DNA of 64,000 nucleotides, from positions 60,904 to 124,903 of the forward strand of contig CAICTM010000090.1 in assembly GCA_903772945.1 (NCBI GenBank). Reading direction: 5' to 3'. Numbering within the stretch: position 1 is the stretch's first letter; every line of letters begins with the position of its first letter. The translations under genes were made by a program, and so were the position numbers. Below, piece by piece: positions 30,190 to 41,245 of this stretch. The notes beneath the pieces were generated by a model. The model did no database searches and had not been told where the DNA came from. It saw nothing but the letters and a program-made list of their open reading frames with translations. This DNA is from Seminavis robusta. Taxonomy: Eukaryota > Bacillariophyta > Bacillariophyceae > Naviculales > Naviculaceae.

Positions 30190-31662
30190 ATGACACTTCT
30201 TCGGTTGCCATTCGTGATATTGTCGGTGCTTCTTTGCCTTGTCAATCTGACCAATGGCCAAGCAACTACCAGTGATGCCAATGGGATCAATCTACTGGGT
30301 TCTGACTTTTCCTTATTGTTGGAAAATGGTGTATTATTGACGCCCAGTTTGGCAGAGTCCACCGAAAACTGCCAAACGCCCTACAGGATCCTGCAAATTT
30401 GCCTCCGCTCAGAGTGTCCTGACTTTACCAATGTCTGTCCCACCAACACATCATCAAATCCACAGAACACAGGACGGTTGACATGCACAGGTATTGCTGA
30501 GACAATTTGTACGACCTACAAAGATTGCTGCATGACTGATTGCGCCTTGGAATTGCAGACCTTGGCCATTTGCGTTGGAGAAAATGGAAACAACAACCCC
30601 AAGGGACTGGTCTGTGAGGAGCCATCATGTGATGACAGTGTTCTCCAAAACACAACAACAGAAGCACCCACAGATCCCAACTTGAGAGAATGTGAATTGG
30701 TGGACACGAACGATCAGGGGCAACAACACTTCATTTGCCAACATGTGGCCAATGTGACATCCATCTATTCAACCAACACAAAACCCTTTGAAGCAGATAT
30801 CATTTGTTCTGTTCCTCCCGATGGTGGTGTTGGCTTTGACTACAATGATTGTCAATGTCAAGGAGCAACGGTCTTTGGAGAATTCGTTCAAGAATGCAGC
30901 TGCCAAATCTGCAACAGCTCCCCTGGAAAATATTCCATAGCACTGGATTGCAGAAACGATATACTGGATCCCTTTGTCATTGATGACTGTATCGAACAAA
31001 CCTGCCAAGGGGGGTGCATTCGAATGCCGCCTGATGTTCCATCCATCATGCCCACAACTTCTGCTCAACCAACCCAACCAATGACAATTGCGCAGCCCAT
31101 CAACCCTACCCCTGCGATGCCATCCACAGCACCCTCAATTCAATCCTCAGCAGGATTGCTTACTACTGGCACAGGGCTTCCTACTCTTGGCACAGGGTTG
31201 CCCACTTCTAGCAACATCACCATGGCTCCCTCACAAGAATCGTCAACCACCACAACAGTTCTCACATACCCTTCATCCAGCTCTCCCAGTGTAGTGCTGA
31301 CTGTCATGCCTACCAAAAACCAACCATCTCTGCCCCCTTCACTGTCTCCAGCTGCTGTGACTCCCTCCCACCTTAGACGGACTTCAGTACCTACGGTTGC
31401 TCCATCCACAATGTCACCCAGCATCAGCCCACGAACTCCACTGCCAATCGCAGCGCCACCTCCACCAACAGTGAGCCCCATTCGACAAAATTCCACATTG
31501 GCATCCTTTGTGGGGGCTCTCTTGGCTACTATTGGATTGATTGTTGTGCTGGTGGTCGCCAAAAAGGGCAACATTACTGAACTCACAAGAGTCCAACATG
31601 GAGGCAGTGCTACTAGTCCTGGTATCCAACAAAGCCGATTAAGCCAAACTTTGAACAGCTAA
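30190..31662 (+). CDS. Secreted/type I membrane protein: Cys-rich head, Pro/Thr/Ser stalk
   Basis: 490 aa from the ATG at 30190; an earlier in-frame GTG is ignored. A signal peptide MTLLRLPFVILSVLLCLVNL is cleaved near NGQA. Residues about 60-300 are Cys-rich, with paired motifs such as KDCCMTDC, CEEPSCDD and CQCQGATVFGEFVQECSCQIC, suggesting several small disulfide-bonded units. Residues about 305-450 form a mucin-like Pro/Thr/Ser region with short repeats (TTGTGLPTLGTGLP) suited to O-glycosylation. One membrane segment follows (ASFVGALLATIGLIVVLVVA) and a short cytoplasmic tail. This is a cell-surface architecture common in diatoms; ligand or role is unknown. Confidence 0.82.
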   Translation: MTLLRLPFVILSVLLCLVNLTNGQATTSDANGINLLGSDFSLLLENGVLLTPSLAESTENCQTPYRILQICLRSECPDFTNVCPTNTSSNPQNTGRLTCTGIAETICTTYKDCCMTDCALELQTLAICVGENGNNNPKGLVCEEPSCDDSVLQNTTTEAPTDPNLRECELVDTNDQGQQHFICQHVANVTSIYSTNTKPFEADIICSVPPDGGVGFDYNDCQCQGATVFGEFVQECSCQICNSSPGKYSIALDCRNDILDPFVIDDCIEQTCQGGCIRMPPDVPSIMPTTSAQPTQPMTIAQPINPTPAMPSTAPSIQSSAGLLTTGTGLPTLGTGLPTSSNITMAPSQESSTTTTVLTYPSSSSPSVVLTVMPTKNQPSLPPSLSPAAVTPSHLRRTSVPTVAPSTMSPSISPRTPLPIAAPPPPTVSPIRQNSTLASFVGALLATIGLIVVLVVAKKGNITELTRVQHGGSATSPGIQQSRLSQTLNS

Positions 31663-32574
31663 GAACCACCATGATCCCTTCCTGTTGGATTGTTTTGGTC
31701 CTGACAGCGTCAGTGGCCATGGGGTTGAGGTGAGGGACTCACTCAGAAGCATGCTGCTTCATGTACACATTCCCTATGGGGGGACCTCTCTGTCTGTGTT
31801 TTGGCTAAGCCTCTGGGCTTGTTAACCAAACTGAGACTGAGGGCTTGATGTGGATGCGTCGTCTCCCGGTCAAGTAGTCATTCGTGATGGAGCTGGTGTT
31901 GTTGGTGGGAGGGCACAAAACGAGAGACTGAGGTGCAAGCCAGTCTGTGTCTGTGTCTATCTAACAGAAGTACTTATACTGCTCGTTGTCCTGAGAATGC
32001 TTAGACATGACATGCTGACCACACTTGCTTAGCTGACTTTAAAGGTTTAGAGTTGGGACATTGCTCACCTCGGAGGCGAGAGACATCGAACAACTATGTG
32101 GAAGGCTGGAGGAGGGGCCCACTGGTCAAGTAGGTTGCACCATACCATGTTTGCATAGGTGGCTTCCGTAGTGTTACATGGCTACTTGCTACGCAGGTTT
32201 GTGGAACCGGGAGAAACGAATGAGAGTCCACAACGAAAGACTACTATAATAAGTTCATTATACCGATGTCGAAAAAAGCAGGATCTGAGTTCAATACTCA
32301 ATCCTACAGTTTAGCGTTAGTTCCGTGGCCCCCTCCCCCATCACGAGAATCCAGGCCATTCGTCCATCTCAATAAGGGACAGGTATATACAAAAATAAGA
32401 GGCGACTTGGCCGGCCTGCTGCGGACGGTTGTTCTGGAGGGTACCACGGCACTGGCGAGAGCGCCATTGTGCTCTCCGATTCCTGTTATTCCTTCTGTGA
32501 AGGAGCCGAACGAGGGACAAGTCGCAAACCCTGGATGGGATTTGCCTTGCCAAATGATAATTGCTTCTCCCTCG
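31663..32574. other. Intergenic region between convergent genes
   Basis: 0.9 kb with no supported gene. A + strand frame over 32266-32856 is mainly antisense to the sulfotransferase end. Confidence 0.5.
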
Positions 32575-34194
32575 CTAGTCCTTGCCGTTCTCGTTATTGT
32601 CATTGCCCAGATTGAATCTGGAGAATTCGATTTCCTCCAACAGCCTCGGAAAGTCCCTCTCGATCCGTTCCTCCGAGATAAATTCGTCCTGAGGATTTAT
32701 TCTGGTCTTTTGGTGACGGTATTGCCGCCGTTTGCTGCCGAGCAGCACATGGTAGAACTTGGAGTTTTTGTCAATGTACTGATCCAAGAAGTGATACAGA
32801 CACTTGACTTGCTGTGGAATGTCTTGCACGATGTCCGTATACCGCAGCACGAGTAAGTTCTCCCTTGACGTTGTCTTGCAGAATTCAACTTCCTTGTGAA
32901 ACCACAAGATGTTCTCTTGAATGATGGTTTCCCGTATCTCGGGATGATTACGAAGGACATTGTTGCCCGTCAGTTGATATGCTAGCAAGCCTTGCAGTTT
33001 CATCCAGGAACGCAACGACTCCTGAGGATCTCGAACAATGACGACATACTTGGCGTCTGGGTAGACGACCTTGGCCTCGTCCAATTGTCCATTCCATCCA
33101 GCCACCCACTTGGCCAAGTATCGTTTCCCTTGTCCTCGACGATGCATCACCTTTTGAATCGTCTTGCGATGTAAGTTCATGTAGCGCATCCTCGTGCTGC
33201 ACGGGAGTTCCGAAAACCGGTGATTGAATCGCACCAACTCTTCATGGGGGAAGAACCCCACAAGGAGAAAGTGGCAAAAGGTGTGCCAGAAGAACACGAG
33301 ATCGTCTTCGTCTGGAAGATCATAGCGCAGACGACGCATGTCTTTGCGTTCTCCAGTCTCTTGCAGACAGCTGAGCATTCCAGTTTCAAGCAACAGCTTA
33401 TAGCCCCTGCTACTAAAGTACTTCTTGTCAATATGCGACAAAAAGTCAACTGTATACTGCACAGTAAGATAGGGATACCTCATTTCATACAGGTACATGG
33501 AGCAATGCCTGTCTTCATCCTCGGATAGCAACGTTTCAAACATTGTTGTCCCCGATCTCGGCTGCCCCAGAAGAAAGAGAGGCTCTTTGATTTCGGTCGC
33601 TCTGTATTCTGGAAAGAGAATATCATCCAAATACCAGAGAACCGTTTCGGCAGGATAGCAGTAAAAGGCCTTCCAGAAAATGTAGAAGAAGCCCACCGTA
33701 TTGTAGAGGAAGGGCAAATCAGCACGAGGCTGCGTCAGGGTAACTTTCAGCATCATTAGCACGTCACTCCAACCCGAGAAGGGATTCATGGTCCAGGTAA
33801 TGGCGTAGAAAACTGCCAGTTTTGTCCACAATCCATAGTGATTCAGCACGTAAAAAGACGCTGCAAAGAGCAGCAGCATGTAGATTCGAGGAGGAAAGAT
33901 GCACAATGGTTCCCGAGGGACCGTGGTAGCCAACGGAGCAGTACTTGACTTGGTGTTCTTGACCTCCCATGTTGTTGACTGCGTAGCTGATGCTGGGATT
34001 GTGTCCTCGGTTTTCTTCGTGGGGTTGCACATGGTGGAGCCCTGAGCTGATGCACCGGTAGCAGGGCCAGAAGACCTTGCAAACAACGCCGATACCGAGT
34101 TTATGGGCGACGGAAGTCGTCCTGATGTGATACCCTGATGTACAAACGCTCTATTGTTCAAACTGAAGCCCTCTGCTTTCTGCATACCTCCCAT
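32575..34194 (-). CDS. Membrane-bound sulfotransferase
   Basis: 539 aa from the ATG at 34194, single exon. A Ser/Thr-rich N-terminal tail (1-95) is followed by hydrophobic segments at about 103-137. The catalytic domain starts with FLLGQPRSGTTMFETLL (about 207-223), the PAPS 5'-phosphosulfate loop. The 3'-phosphate motif YVVIVRDPQESLRSW lies near residues 377-391, with the expected Arg and Ser. These two motifs define the sulfotransferase fold (Pfam Sulfotransfer families), which transfers sulfate from PAPS to sugars, lipids or proteins, usually in the Golgi when membrane-anchored. The acceptor cannot be told. The length is above the usual 300-400 aa because of the N-terminal tail and membrane region. 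Confidence 0.88.
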   Translation of the reverse strand: MGGMQKAEGFSLNNRAFVHQGITSGRLPSPINSVSALFARSSGPATGASAQGSTMCNPTKKTEDTIPASATQSTTWEVKNTKSSTAPLATTVPREPLCIFPPRIYMLLLFAASFYVLNHYGLWTKLAVFYAITWTMNPFSGWSDVLMMLKVTLTQPRADLPFLYNTVGFFYIFWKAFYCYPAETVLWYLDDILFPEYRATEIKEPLFLLGQPRSGTTMFETLLSEDEDRHCSMYLYEMRYPYLTVQYTVDFLSHIDKKYFSSRGYKLLLETGMLSCLQETGERKDMRRLRYDLPDEDDLVFFWHTFCHFLLVGFFPHEELVRFNHRFSELPCSTRMRYMNLHRKTIQKVMHRRGQGKRYLAKWVAGWNGQLDEAKVVYPDAKYVVIVRDPQESLRSWMKLQGLLAYQLTGNNVLRNHPEIRETIIQENILWFHKEVEFCKTTSRENLLVLRYTDIVQDIPQQVKCLYHFLDQYIDKNSKFYHVLLGSKRRQYRHQKTRINPQDEFISEERIERDFPRLLEEIEFSRFNLGNDNNENGKD

Positions 34195-34695
34195 CTATCT
34201 AACTTAGCTCACGGCTTTGGTACAAGGTGTCCGTTTTGGCGGCGGATCAGACAAGCAGATACAATGCATGTACAACTGTGGCTCCTGAACAAAAGCTTCC
34301 ACCAACGAAGCGATCCCTCAAAATTTCAATTGTGGAGCGCACCTTTGGGACTTACAGTGCGACTATGTTAGCTACTTGGACGGCATCATCCAAGCTATTA
34401 ATTGTCTTCGGCTTTGGCACGATTCTCGCAGATAACAGCACATGCAAATTGAAATCGCTAACAGAGGAAAAAGTGGCCGGACTGGTCCAACGCCCCGCGA
34501 GACCCTCTAATTTTACAAGAGTACAGGATAATTACTTCGCTGAAATGCCCGGTTTCTAAATCGCCAAGGAATGACAAAAATCTGTCTTAGCTAACAAAAC
34601 TGAAAGCCGGAAGATGGTATCTCCGATCACAAGATACTGCTGCCACGAATGACTGTCAGCTTTATGGATTGCTAGCCACTGACGGGAAGATGCAC
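34195..34695. other. Intergenic region
   Basis: 0.5 kb between the sulfotransferase start and the last exon of the SH3-VWA gene, both on the minus strand. No feature recognised. Confidence 0.5.
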
Positions 34696-36971
34696 TCATA
34701 GAATCACACAGCTACCTTCTCCAAAGTCGTGATGCATTTTGCGCAGATCCAACCAAGGGCCAAGCTTCTTCTTCATTGGATTCTGATGAATTGTGTGGAG
34801 GGAGTAGGAGAATTAGTTAATAGTAGAAAAGGGAGACAGAGATACCACCTCCAAAATGATGCACTTACCCACTGCTCGGGTGCGTGGTCCTTCTGCTTCA
34901 ACCAACTATCAAGCCGCCGTAAGAAGCTCTCCCAATCCACGTTGGGGTCGGGCATGCCATCCATGAAAGAGCCACCCACGAGAATACCAACGAAATCACT
35001 GAGCTCACTCTTGGTCAAGCGTCGCTCATCCAACATGTCCTGTCGCCAACAACCAAGCAGCAAATAAATCAAAATAGGATAAGCTGCGGTACAAACAGAA
35101 TTTAACGCCAGAAAGATCGGTCACTTACAAAGACTCGGTCATGGTAGCCCATTTCACGCATTCGATGCAGAGGCAAGGCATAGTTCAACCAAGCATTATG
35201 TTCATGTACCTCTGATGCTTCGCCTTCAAAATCATCCAGGACTTGGATAACGATTAAAAGAAGAAACACACGTGTAAGAAAAGAAAGGGTGGCACACTCA
35301 AGCCATCGATAATCTTTCCTCGGCTCACCCTCCATGGAAAGTTCCAATAGTGAATCGAGATCATTGTAGAATTCCACCACCTTTTCTTCGTCCGTGCACA
35401 ATCGTATAACGAGCCAGACAGGATATCCTTCCAACGTGCGAAGCGCGTCAACGAATTGAAGTTGATGAGCGTCACCCCCGTATCCACGTTCATCCGTAGG
35501 AAGTCCATCTGTCGCAATGACGACTGCAACCTTTTGTCCATTGGCTCGCAATTGCGGTGTCATGGCTTCCAATTCTGACTGGATGGCCAAAATGTGATCG
35601 GTCAACGGGGTGCAACCTCCTGGTCTGGCTTTTCTGACGATTTTAAGGGCTTCTTGTGGACTGACATTAGCGTTTGTGTTGTACGGGGCACTCTTACCGT
35701 GATAGTCAGGTGCCTCCATGGACGTGTCAATGGTGAATTGTTGTGGACCCACATGTGCGCCAGGGTCATTGAGAAACTAAAAACAAAGCAAGAGGTGCAA
35801 TACTTGAGTTAGTGTTATTGGAGCACACATTGATATTCACGGATTCTTGTTAGACTGACCCGAAAGGATGTCGGTGCTTGAATCAGAGCTGCTAGTTGAA
35901 TATGGTAGCAAACGCATTCTGGAAAGGAAAACGAAGAGTTAGCTAGGAAATCAATCGCATGGGACCATCTCTTGCAAGTCTATGTGCAGCGTAACTGCCT
36001 GCCATACCTGTGATTTCCTCCCATCGACTGCACGCGACGAACTTGAGATTCTTTCGTCTCCCCGTATCCACCAATCGATGGCCATCTGTTTTCTGCATGC
36101 TCCCGGAGTTATCCACAACTTTGTATGATAAAGATACAGTAGTGATCAAACCAAGACGTATAGAGTGAATCGTTTGGCATGAGTGATCGTTTTTCAAAAA
36201 GCTGTCAAGGCGTCTCTTCGGCATGAACTTACCCCAAATGCTTTGGACGACAAAATACCAAAGTGATCAAACCAGCATATAGAATAGAATCATGAGACGT
36301 GAAGGATCGTTTTCAAAAGCCTTCAGATGTACCGGTATCTGCTGCACGTACCGTTTGGCAAATGTTTGCTTGGCATCATCCAGAGATTCCGCCAAGCCTA
36401 AAAGGTGACGGGCAATGACGCTTGGTAAGCAAAATAGAGTTGCTTTCATTGTATTCCATGGGCCTGAAGTGACCCTAACTATACAATGTATATTCTCACC
36501 TCTGGTGAACCCCTGGGCAATCAATTGTGAAATCTGTGAATTGTCGAGTTTCTTGCGAGATGGTGGTGGAAGGGATGCAAAGGACGCGGCGCTATAATCC
36601 AGCATTGGACCAGTTGAAGCAGATGTGATGCGACTGTCACTCACATCCTGCATTCTTGCTGCCCCATTATCAGTTATTGGGACGGCAGAAGCCATTGGCA
36701 TGGAAGCTGCCATGGGCGCCAGCACAATGTTGGCTTCTGGTTCTGGCGCCCTGGGAGGTGGCATGCTAGGTGAAACTAGGGGCTGAACAAAGTCTGCCGG
36801 AAACCATCCCCTCTGATTTTGATATGTCCCATGTAACCATCCATTGTTGTTGTTGACAGTGTTCTTGTAGGTGTGGTTGTTGGGTGTTTCATCAATGATA
36901 GCTCCTGCCGGAAACGTCAACTGATTTTCACCCGGATTGCCTTGAAACGGAAACTTGGCAATCAACTGCAT
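34696..36971 (-). CDS. SH3-VWA domain protein with C-terminal CaaX box, 9 exons
   Basis: Minus-strand exons in transcript order: 36971-36500, 36397-36352, 36240-36233 (8 nt), 36118-36008, 35918-35860, 35776-35329, 35241-35129, 35039-34869, 34782-34696; 1515 nt, 504 aa, all GT-AG. Residues 1-66 are an SH3 domain (AKFPFQG, GWLHGTYQNQRGWFPADFV). A Pro/Ala linker follows. A VWA domain begins at WVVDNSGSM, giving the MIDAS DxSxS; the MIDAS Thr is in GGCTPLTDH and the later Asp in VVIATDGLPTD. The product ends GSCVIL, a CaaX box predicting geranylgeranylation. The 8-nt exon is required: with it the frame reads KRIWVVDNSGSM, without it the frame breaks. Membrane adaptor role is inferred. Intron 6 is 87 nt, in frame and stop-free, so its retention would add 29 residues. 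Confidence 0.88.
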
Positions 36972-37596
36972 CGTCTCCTTCTATAAGATGTATGTATGAT
37001 AGCTGCTAGCTAGCTGGATGGTCAGACACCACTCTTCCTCTTGATCTGTTTGGAGGCCCAGCCAGAGGAAGCCAAAGAGCACTTTGATGCGTGCCTTGGC
37101 CGTTGCGAACCTCATTGGTTCAGTCGTGTCAGAGGTGCCGTCAGAGGTGCGTCCATGTTTTCATCTTCTCAATTGTTAAGCAGCAGAGTTGTTTGACTGT
37201 CACTATCGTACGGACGTGTCTTTCATTAATCTTTTTACGTTGTGACAGTTAGAAGGTGCCAATCGACAACTAAATCCAGGTTGCCCCAATTTTGGTCGGA
37301 CACACTTGGTAATTAGGCAGTTGAAATTTGGGTGCTTCAAGTCTTAAATGCCTTGTCCGAAGTGTCTCACGATCATTGGTGAGCCTTTTACCACTATAGA
37401 AAATCAGTAGGCAACGTGTCGCACTTCTCTATCCGCGGACAGCGGTGCAGCTGTACCGCTGTACCGCTGCTAGTTTATTCCAGATCAAAGAGCTCAAGCG
37501 GTTCCTCGAAAGTCGTCTCCAAATTGAAGCACAACATCCTCAACGCAAGCACTATTTTGCTTCCGACCAAGTTTATTCATTCATTTGTTTGCTTCG
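36972..37596. promoter_or_regulatory. Divergent intergenic region
   Basis: 625 bp between the starts of the SH3-VWA gene (minus) and the SGNH-like gene (plus), so it must hold both promoters. No clear TATA box or known site was identified; a CTAGCTAGCTGG word lies near 37004. Confidence 0.45.
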
Positions 37597-40277
37597 ATGA
37601 ACGGTGATAGGATGAGCTATTTTATGGACGACAGTAAGAATGACAAAATCCAAGCACAAGCGGAGTCCCTCAAGACCCGATGGAGCCGTTGCTGTGCCGT
37701 GGTGGCAGTTTTCTGTGTAATTGGGTACTTGTTCCAGCATCATGCCGCAAATGGCGGCCATCATAGAGGAGGAGTATCCCATTTGGACGGCAGTCTCCCC
37801 ATGAATTCCACCTACCACGGCAGTGCTGCCTCGGTTACCAAAACTGTCCCTGCAGAAAAATCCAGTCAAGCAGAATCTGATGCCAAGGAAAAGATTGAGG
37901 GTGTGACAGAAAAGGCTACCGAGACTGATGCCTCCCAGGAAAAGACGGCTGAAAAACCCGCTGAACCTGAAAAGCCCGTGGAACCAGCCACTCCTGTCGA
38001 ACCCGCAAAACCTTCTGAACCAGCCGCCCCTGTTGAACCCGAAAAACCCGCGGAACCTGAAAAACCCGCAGAACCAGCGACCCCCGCGGAGCCAGCTACC
38101 CCTGCTGAGCCTGCAAAGCCAGCGGAACCAGAACCACAACCTGCTGCAGCCTTGGAAGATCATAATAGCATCAAAGCTACAACAACGGCAGATCTGCACA
38201 CACCCACAAAGTTGCCTCGTTTGACCAAGGAACAACTCTTGAGTCCATGGGATTTGGCAGCCAACAATCACGTCCCAGTTGACTATGCAGGGGAAGATTT
38301 TACCAAGATTGCAGTCTTGAAGAAACGATTCGCCGAAGGCAGGGCGAAATATGAGCAAGAGTTGAGTACTTTGTATGGCGCAGACACATACAATAATCTT
38401 TTCAAAAGGGGAGGAATCAGTGTTGGAAAAAACATCCTCTTTAAGAGCCCTTACGAGCAGGCGGTGGGACCCAAAGACAAGCACTTTAACAAAGCTCATA
38501 TTCATGGCTGGCCCCACTTTGTCCAAAAACTCAAGTTCAAAATTCTGGGCATGCAGCTCAAATTTATCGAGGCGGGAACTCCCACGACAACTTTGACTCG
38601 CTTTGTCCATATGCATGGTGGGCACAGGTAAGAAGGAGAAAACAGAGCTTGCATGCAACCATCCAAACTGAATGAATAAATGATGCAGTCACTTACACAT
38701 TTTATTTCTGATTTTCTCTCTCCTTTATTTGCAGTGCGGGAGCGGCGCATGGAAACTTTTTCGACGAATCCTACACGGCCGAGATGGAGCGACGTGTGCA
38801 GCCAATCCTGCGACAACTTGGGATCAACTATGTTGGAAAGAATTACGCCATGGGTGGAACGCCATCAGGGGAAGAAATTGGCTTGTGCAACAATGCCATT
38901 TTTGGTAGGGACGTCGACCTCCAATCCTGGGACTACGGTATGACGGACGGCAAAGAGAAGTGGAAGCAATACAATTATATTCAACGTGCTGCCATGAGGA
39001 CAAACATGCAGCCGGTTGGAACTGACTTTACGCCTCCTCGCCCTGCTTTCTGGGGCATTCATGTCGGCATGTCTCCTCTTCAGGCATTCTCCTCCTTGGA
39101 ACAGCTTGGTGTAACGGTGCTGACAATGGATGACCGTACAAGAGTATCCCAAATGATGTGGATTCCAGATTCCCGGATGGCGTCATCAGAGCAGATTAGG
39201 GCAATGCCAGATCACCTGAGATACTTCAAATGCAACGGGCAAATTGAGAATGGTTCGCAGTGCAAGTTAAACAAATACAATCATGAAGTGTGTGCAGATC
39301 GAGCACACCAAGCAAGTTGGCATCCGGGATGGAAGAGCCACGCCCTTGATGGAAACTTCATGGCAATCACACTTTTAGATGCTTTGGAGCAGGCCCTTGA
39401 AGAGCTGGCCATTGTTGAACCCGAAAATGAAACCAAGGAGGCAGCCAAGGCACGCTTGGAGCAGCTGTGGAACGAAATCGGGGCCGAAGAGGCCGGACGA
39501 TACGGGAAAGTGTCGCGCAAAGGACCTGTCTTGGGCAATCGATTCGGCAACGAAAAGTACATCGAGGGCAAAAAAGACTTGGTGGGTCTTGTTGACTATA
39601 GGGAGTTTGGAAAGCGAGTCAGTTACTGCCACACTGCCAGGTTGCCGGCCGAGTCTCGATTCCGTGGCTTGACCACTGAAAACTTTGATCGAACTACCAT
39701 GAATGCTGGCGTGGAAAGACGATTCGACGAGGGTTTCTTGCTGGACGAGGTAATCGCAGCAGAGAGGGCCGGAAACATCACCATTAATCCCGAGCCACAC
39801 AGAAAGGAGCAGCCCCTTTTGGTGCACTCACCCTTGGAAGATTGCACGAGGCCTACGTTTCTGGATCACAAGGATGCATTCTTTGTGAGCAAAAAACATG
39901 GATGGCGACATGTGATCTTGCCAAACGACTCCGAGAAGCAGTTCTACACCGAATTTGATCCCAAGGCGGCCAAGTGGGTCATGGCCTGTCTAGCTGGATG
40001 TAACTGGGGAAATTGCCCCCCCGAGGAGATAATTGATAGCTTCCACAACGGCCAGAAGGGATTCCACGCATGGTTTGGAGGTGTTGAGTTCACGATCAAT
40101 GGAGAAAATGTTGAGCGTTTTATTCCGACTGGTGCTGGCTGTGCTTTTGCAAAAGGTGCACAAGGGTTGGAATGGGCTGCGAACGAGAATGGTCAATACG
40201 ACATAGCACTTCAAGTCACTGGTGGGTTGCCGGGTCAGTACTCGTACATTCGAATTTCTTCCTTCATATTGCTCTGA
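37597..40277 (+). CDS. Type II membrane SGNH-hydrolase-like protein with Pro/Glu/Ala stalk
   Basis: Exons 37597-38627 and 38735-40277; about 857 aa if the frame ends at 40277. The start is the ATG at 37597, not the TTG at 37585. One membrane segment (CCAVVAVFCVIGYLFQH, about residues 32-48) is followed by Ser/Glu-rich sequence and a stalk of PAEPEKP/VEPATP-like repeats (about 125-185). The luminal domain has HMHGGHSAGAAHGNFF, then KNYAMGG and DVDLQSWDYGMTDG, a pattern seen in diatom SGNH/GDSL-like proteins with Ser in the first block. That Ser codon is split by the intron (AG|T). A Cys-containing C-terminal half (CNGQIENGSQCKLNKYN, CLAGCNWGNCPPEE) may be a separate domain. A donor-like GTCAGT near 40235 leaves the C-terminus uncertain. 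Enzymatic activity is inferred. Confidence 0.75.
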
Positions 40278-41245
40278 TCATAAGGACGATTTGCTTGGCC
40301 GGCAACTCCGTAACTACTGCTCCCATCCAGTTTTGCTTGTTTCAACTTGATCTACATCTGTGCATTAGAAGTGGGCTTTTAAGTTCAGCTCACTGAAACT
40401 CATCAGAAAGTAGGTGCTCTACTATGTATACTAACTATGTAGTGTACTATAGGGAATCATAGGTGCATCCATTGCTGGGCAACGGAGAGATACCCGCTCG
40501 GTGTCTGGGTTTCGTGTTGACGGTGAATTACTAGTAGAAGCTATTAGAGCAAGTGCGTTTTGTCATCCGAAAACAAAGAGTTCGTACGGTACCGCCCGGT
40601 ACCTGAATACGGTATGTCATACATGTGCCCGGCACAGAAGCCATACCGGTACCAGCTACCAGGTTCTACGTAATGTTGTGCTCTACATGTACTAGAGTAG
40701 CTGCAACAGCTCTAGCTCTCCAACCTCCAACCCAGAATCTACCCAACGGAGACCAAGGCAACGACCCAGTCACCAAATCATCGTCGATTGGCGCGATAAG
40801 CGTTCGGTTGAAAGCAAAATTTTGTGGCCGACCACGAATGTCGCCATACTTTTTGGAGCCATGGCAATAAGCGCAACATGATTACTAAGGTCATGGATGC
40901 CAATATATAGCTAACAAATGCCCAAGTCAAGTCTTACAAGAGAAATTCATCGCTGCAAAATGACTGTAGATGCCGATTTATTAATTCCTCCTGATGCCAC
41001 AACATGTGTTTGTCTTGCGAGCGCTCACAATATTGATGTGGATCACCTTTCACACAGTCAACAGTCAACGCCCTCACTCGAAATCCCGAGGTGTGGAAGT
41101 GAAGTCCTTCGAGACTTTCAAGAGGAGAGCAAAAGGGAGGTGAATGAAGGTTTCATGTTGTTTTCCTCTTGCCCCATTATCACCAGACCTAGGATTTCAG
41201 GTCGAAGTATCATACTACAGTCGTATACTGTTTCTATCATTAGCC
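40278..41245. other. Intergenic region
   Basis: About 1 kb, with GGTACCGCCCGGTACC-type words near 40587-40603 and ACCGGTACCAG near 40647. No gene is recognised. Confidence 0.5.

Noticed and set aside
36421-36499. 79-nt intron with acceptor AAG at 36421 in the SH3-VWA gene
   Set aside because: It would shift frame into a stop (TTTTAG); the acceptor at 36398 restores the expected GLAESLDDAKQTF.
37573-38658. 361-codon minus-strand frame over the SGNH-like gene
   Set aside because: Antisense shadow of the Pro/Glu/Ala stalk; the Phe/Gly/Trp-rich run mirrors that repeat.
40235-40277. Extra intron donor GTCAGT near the end of the SGNH-like gene
   Set aside because: No convincing downstream exon found; recorded only as an uncertainty in the C-terminus.
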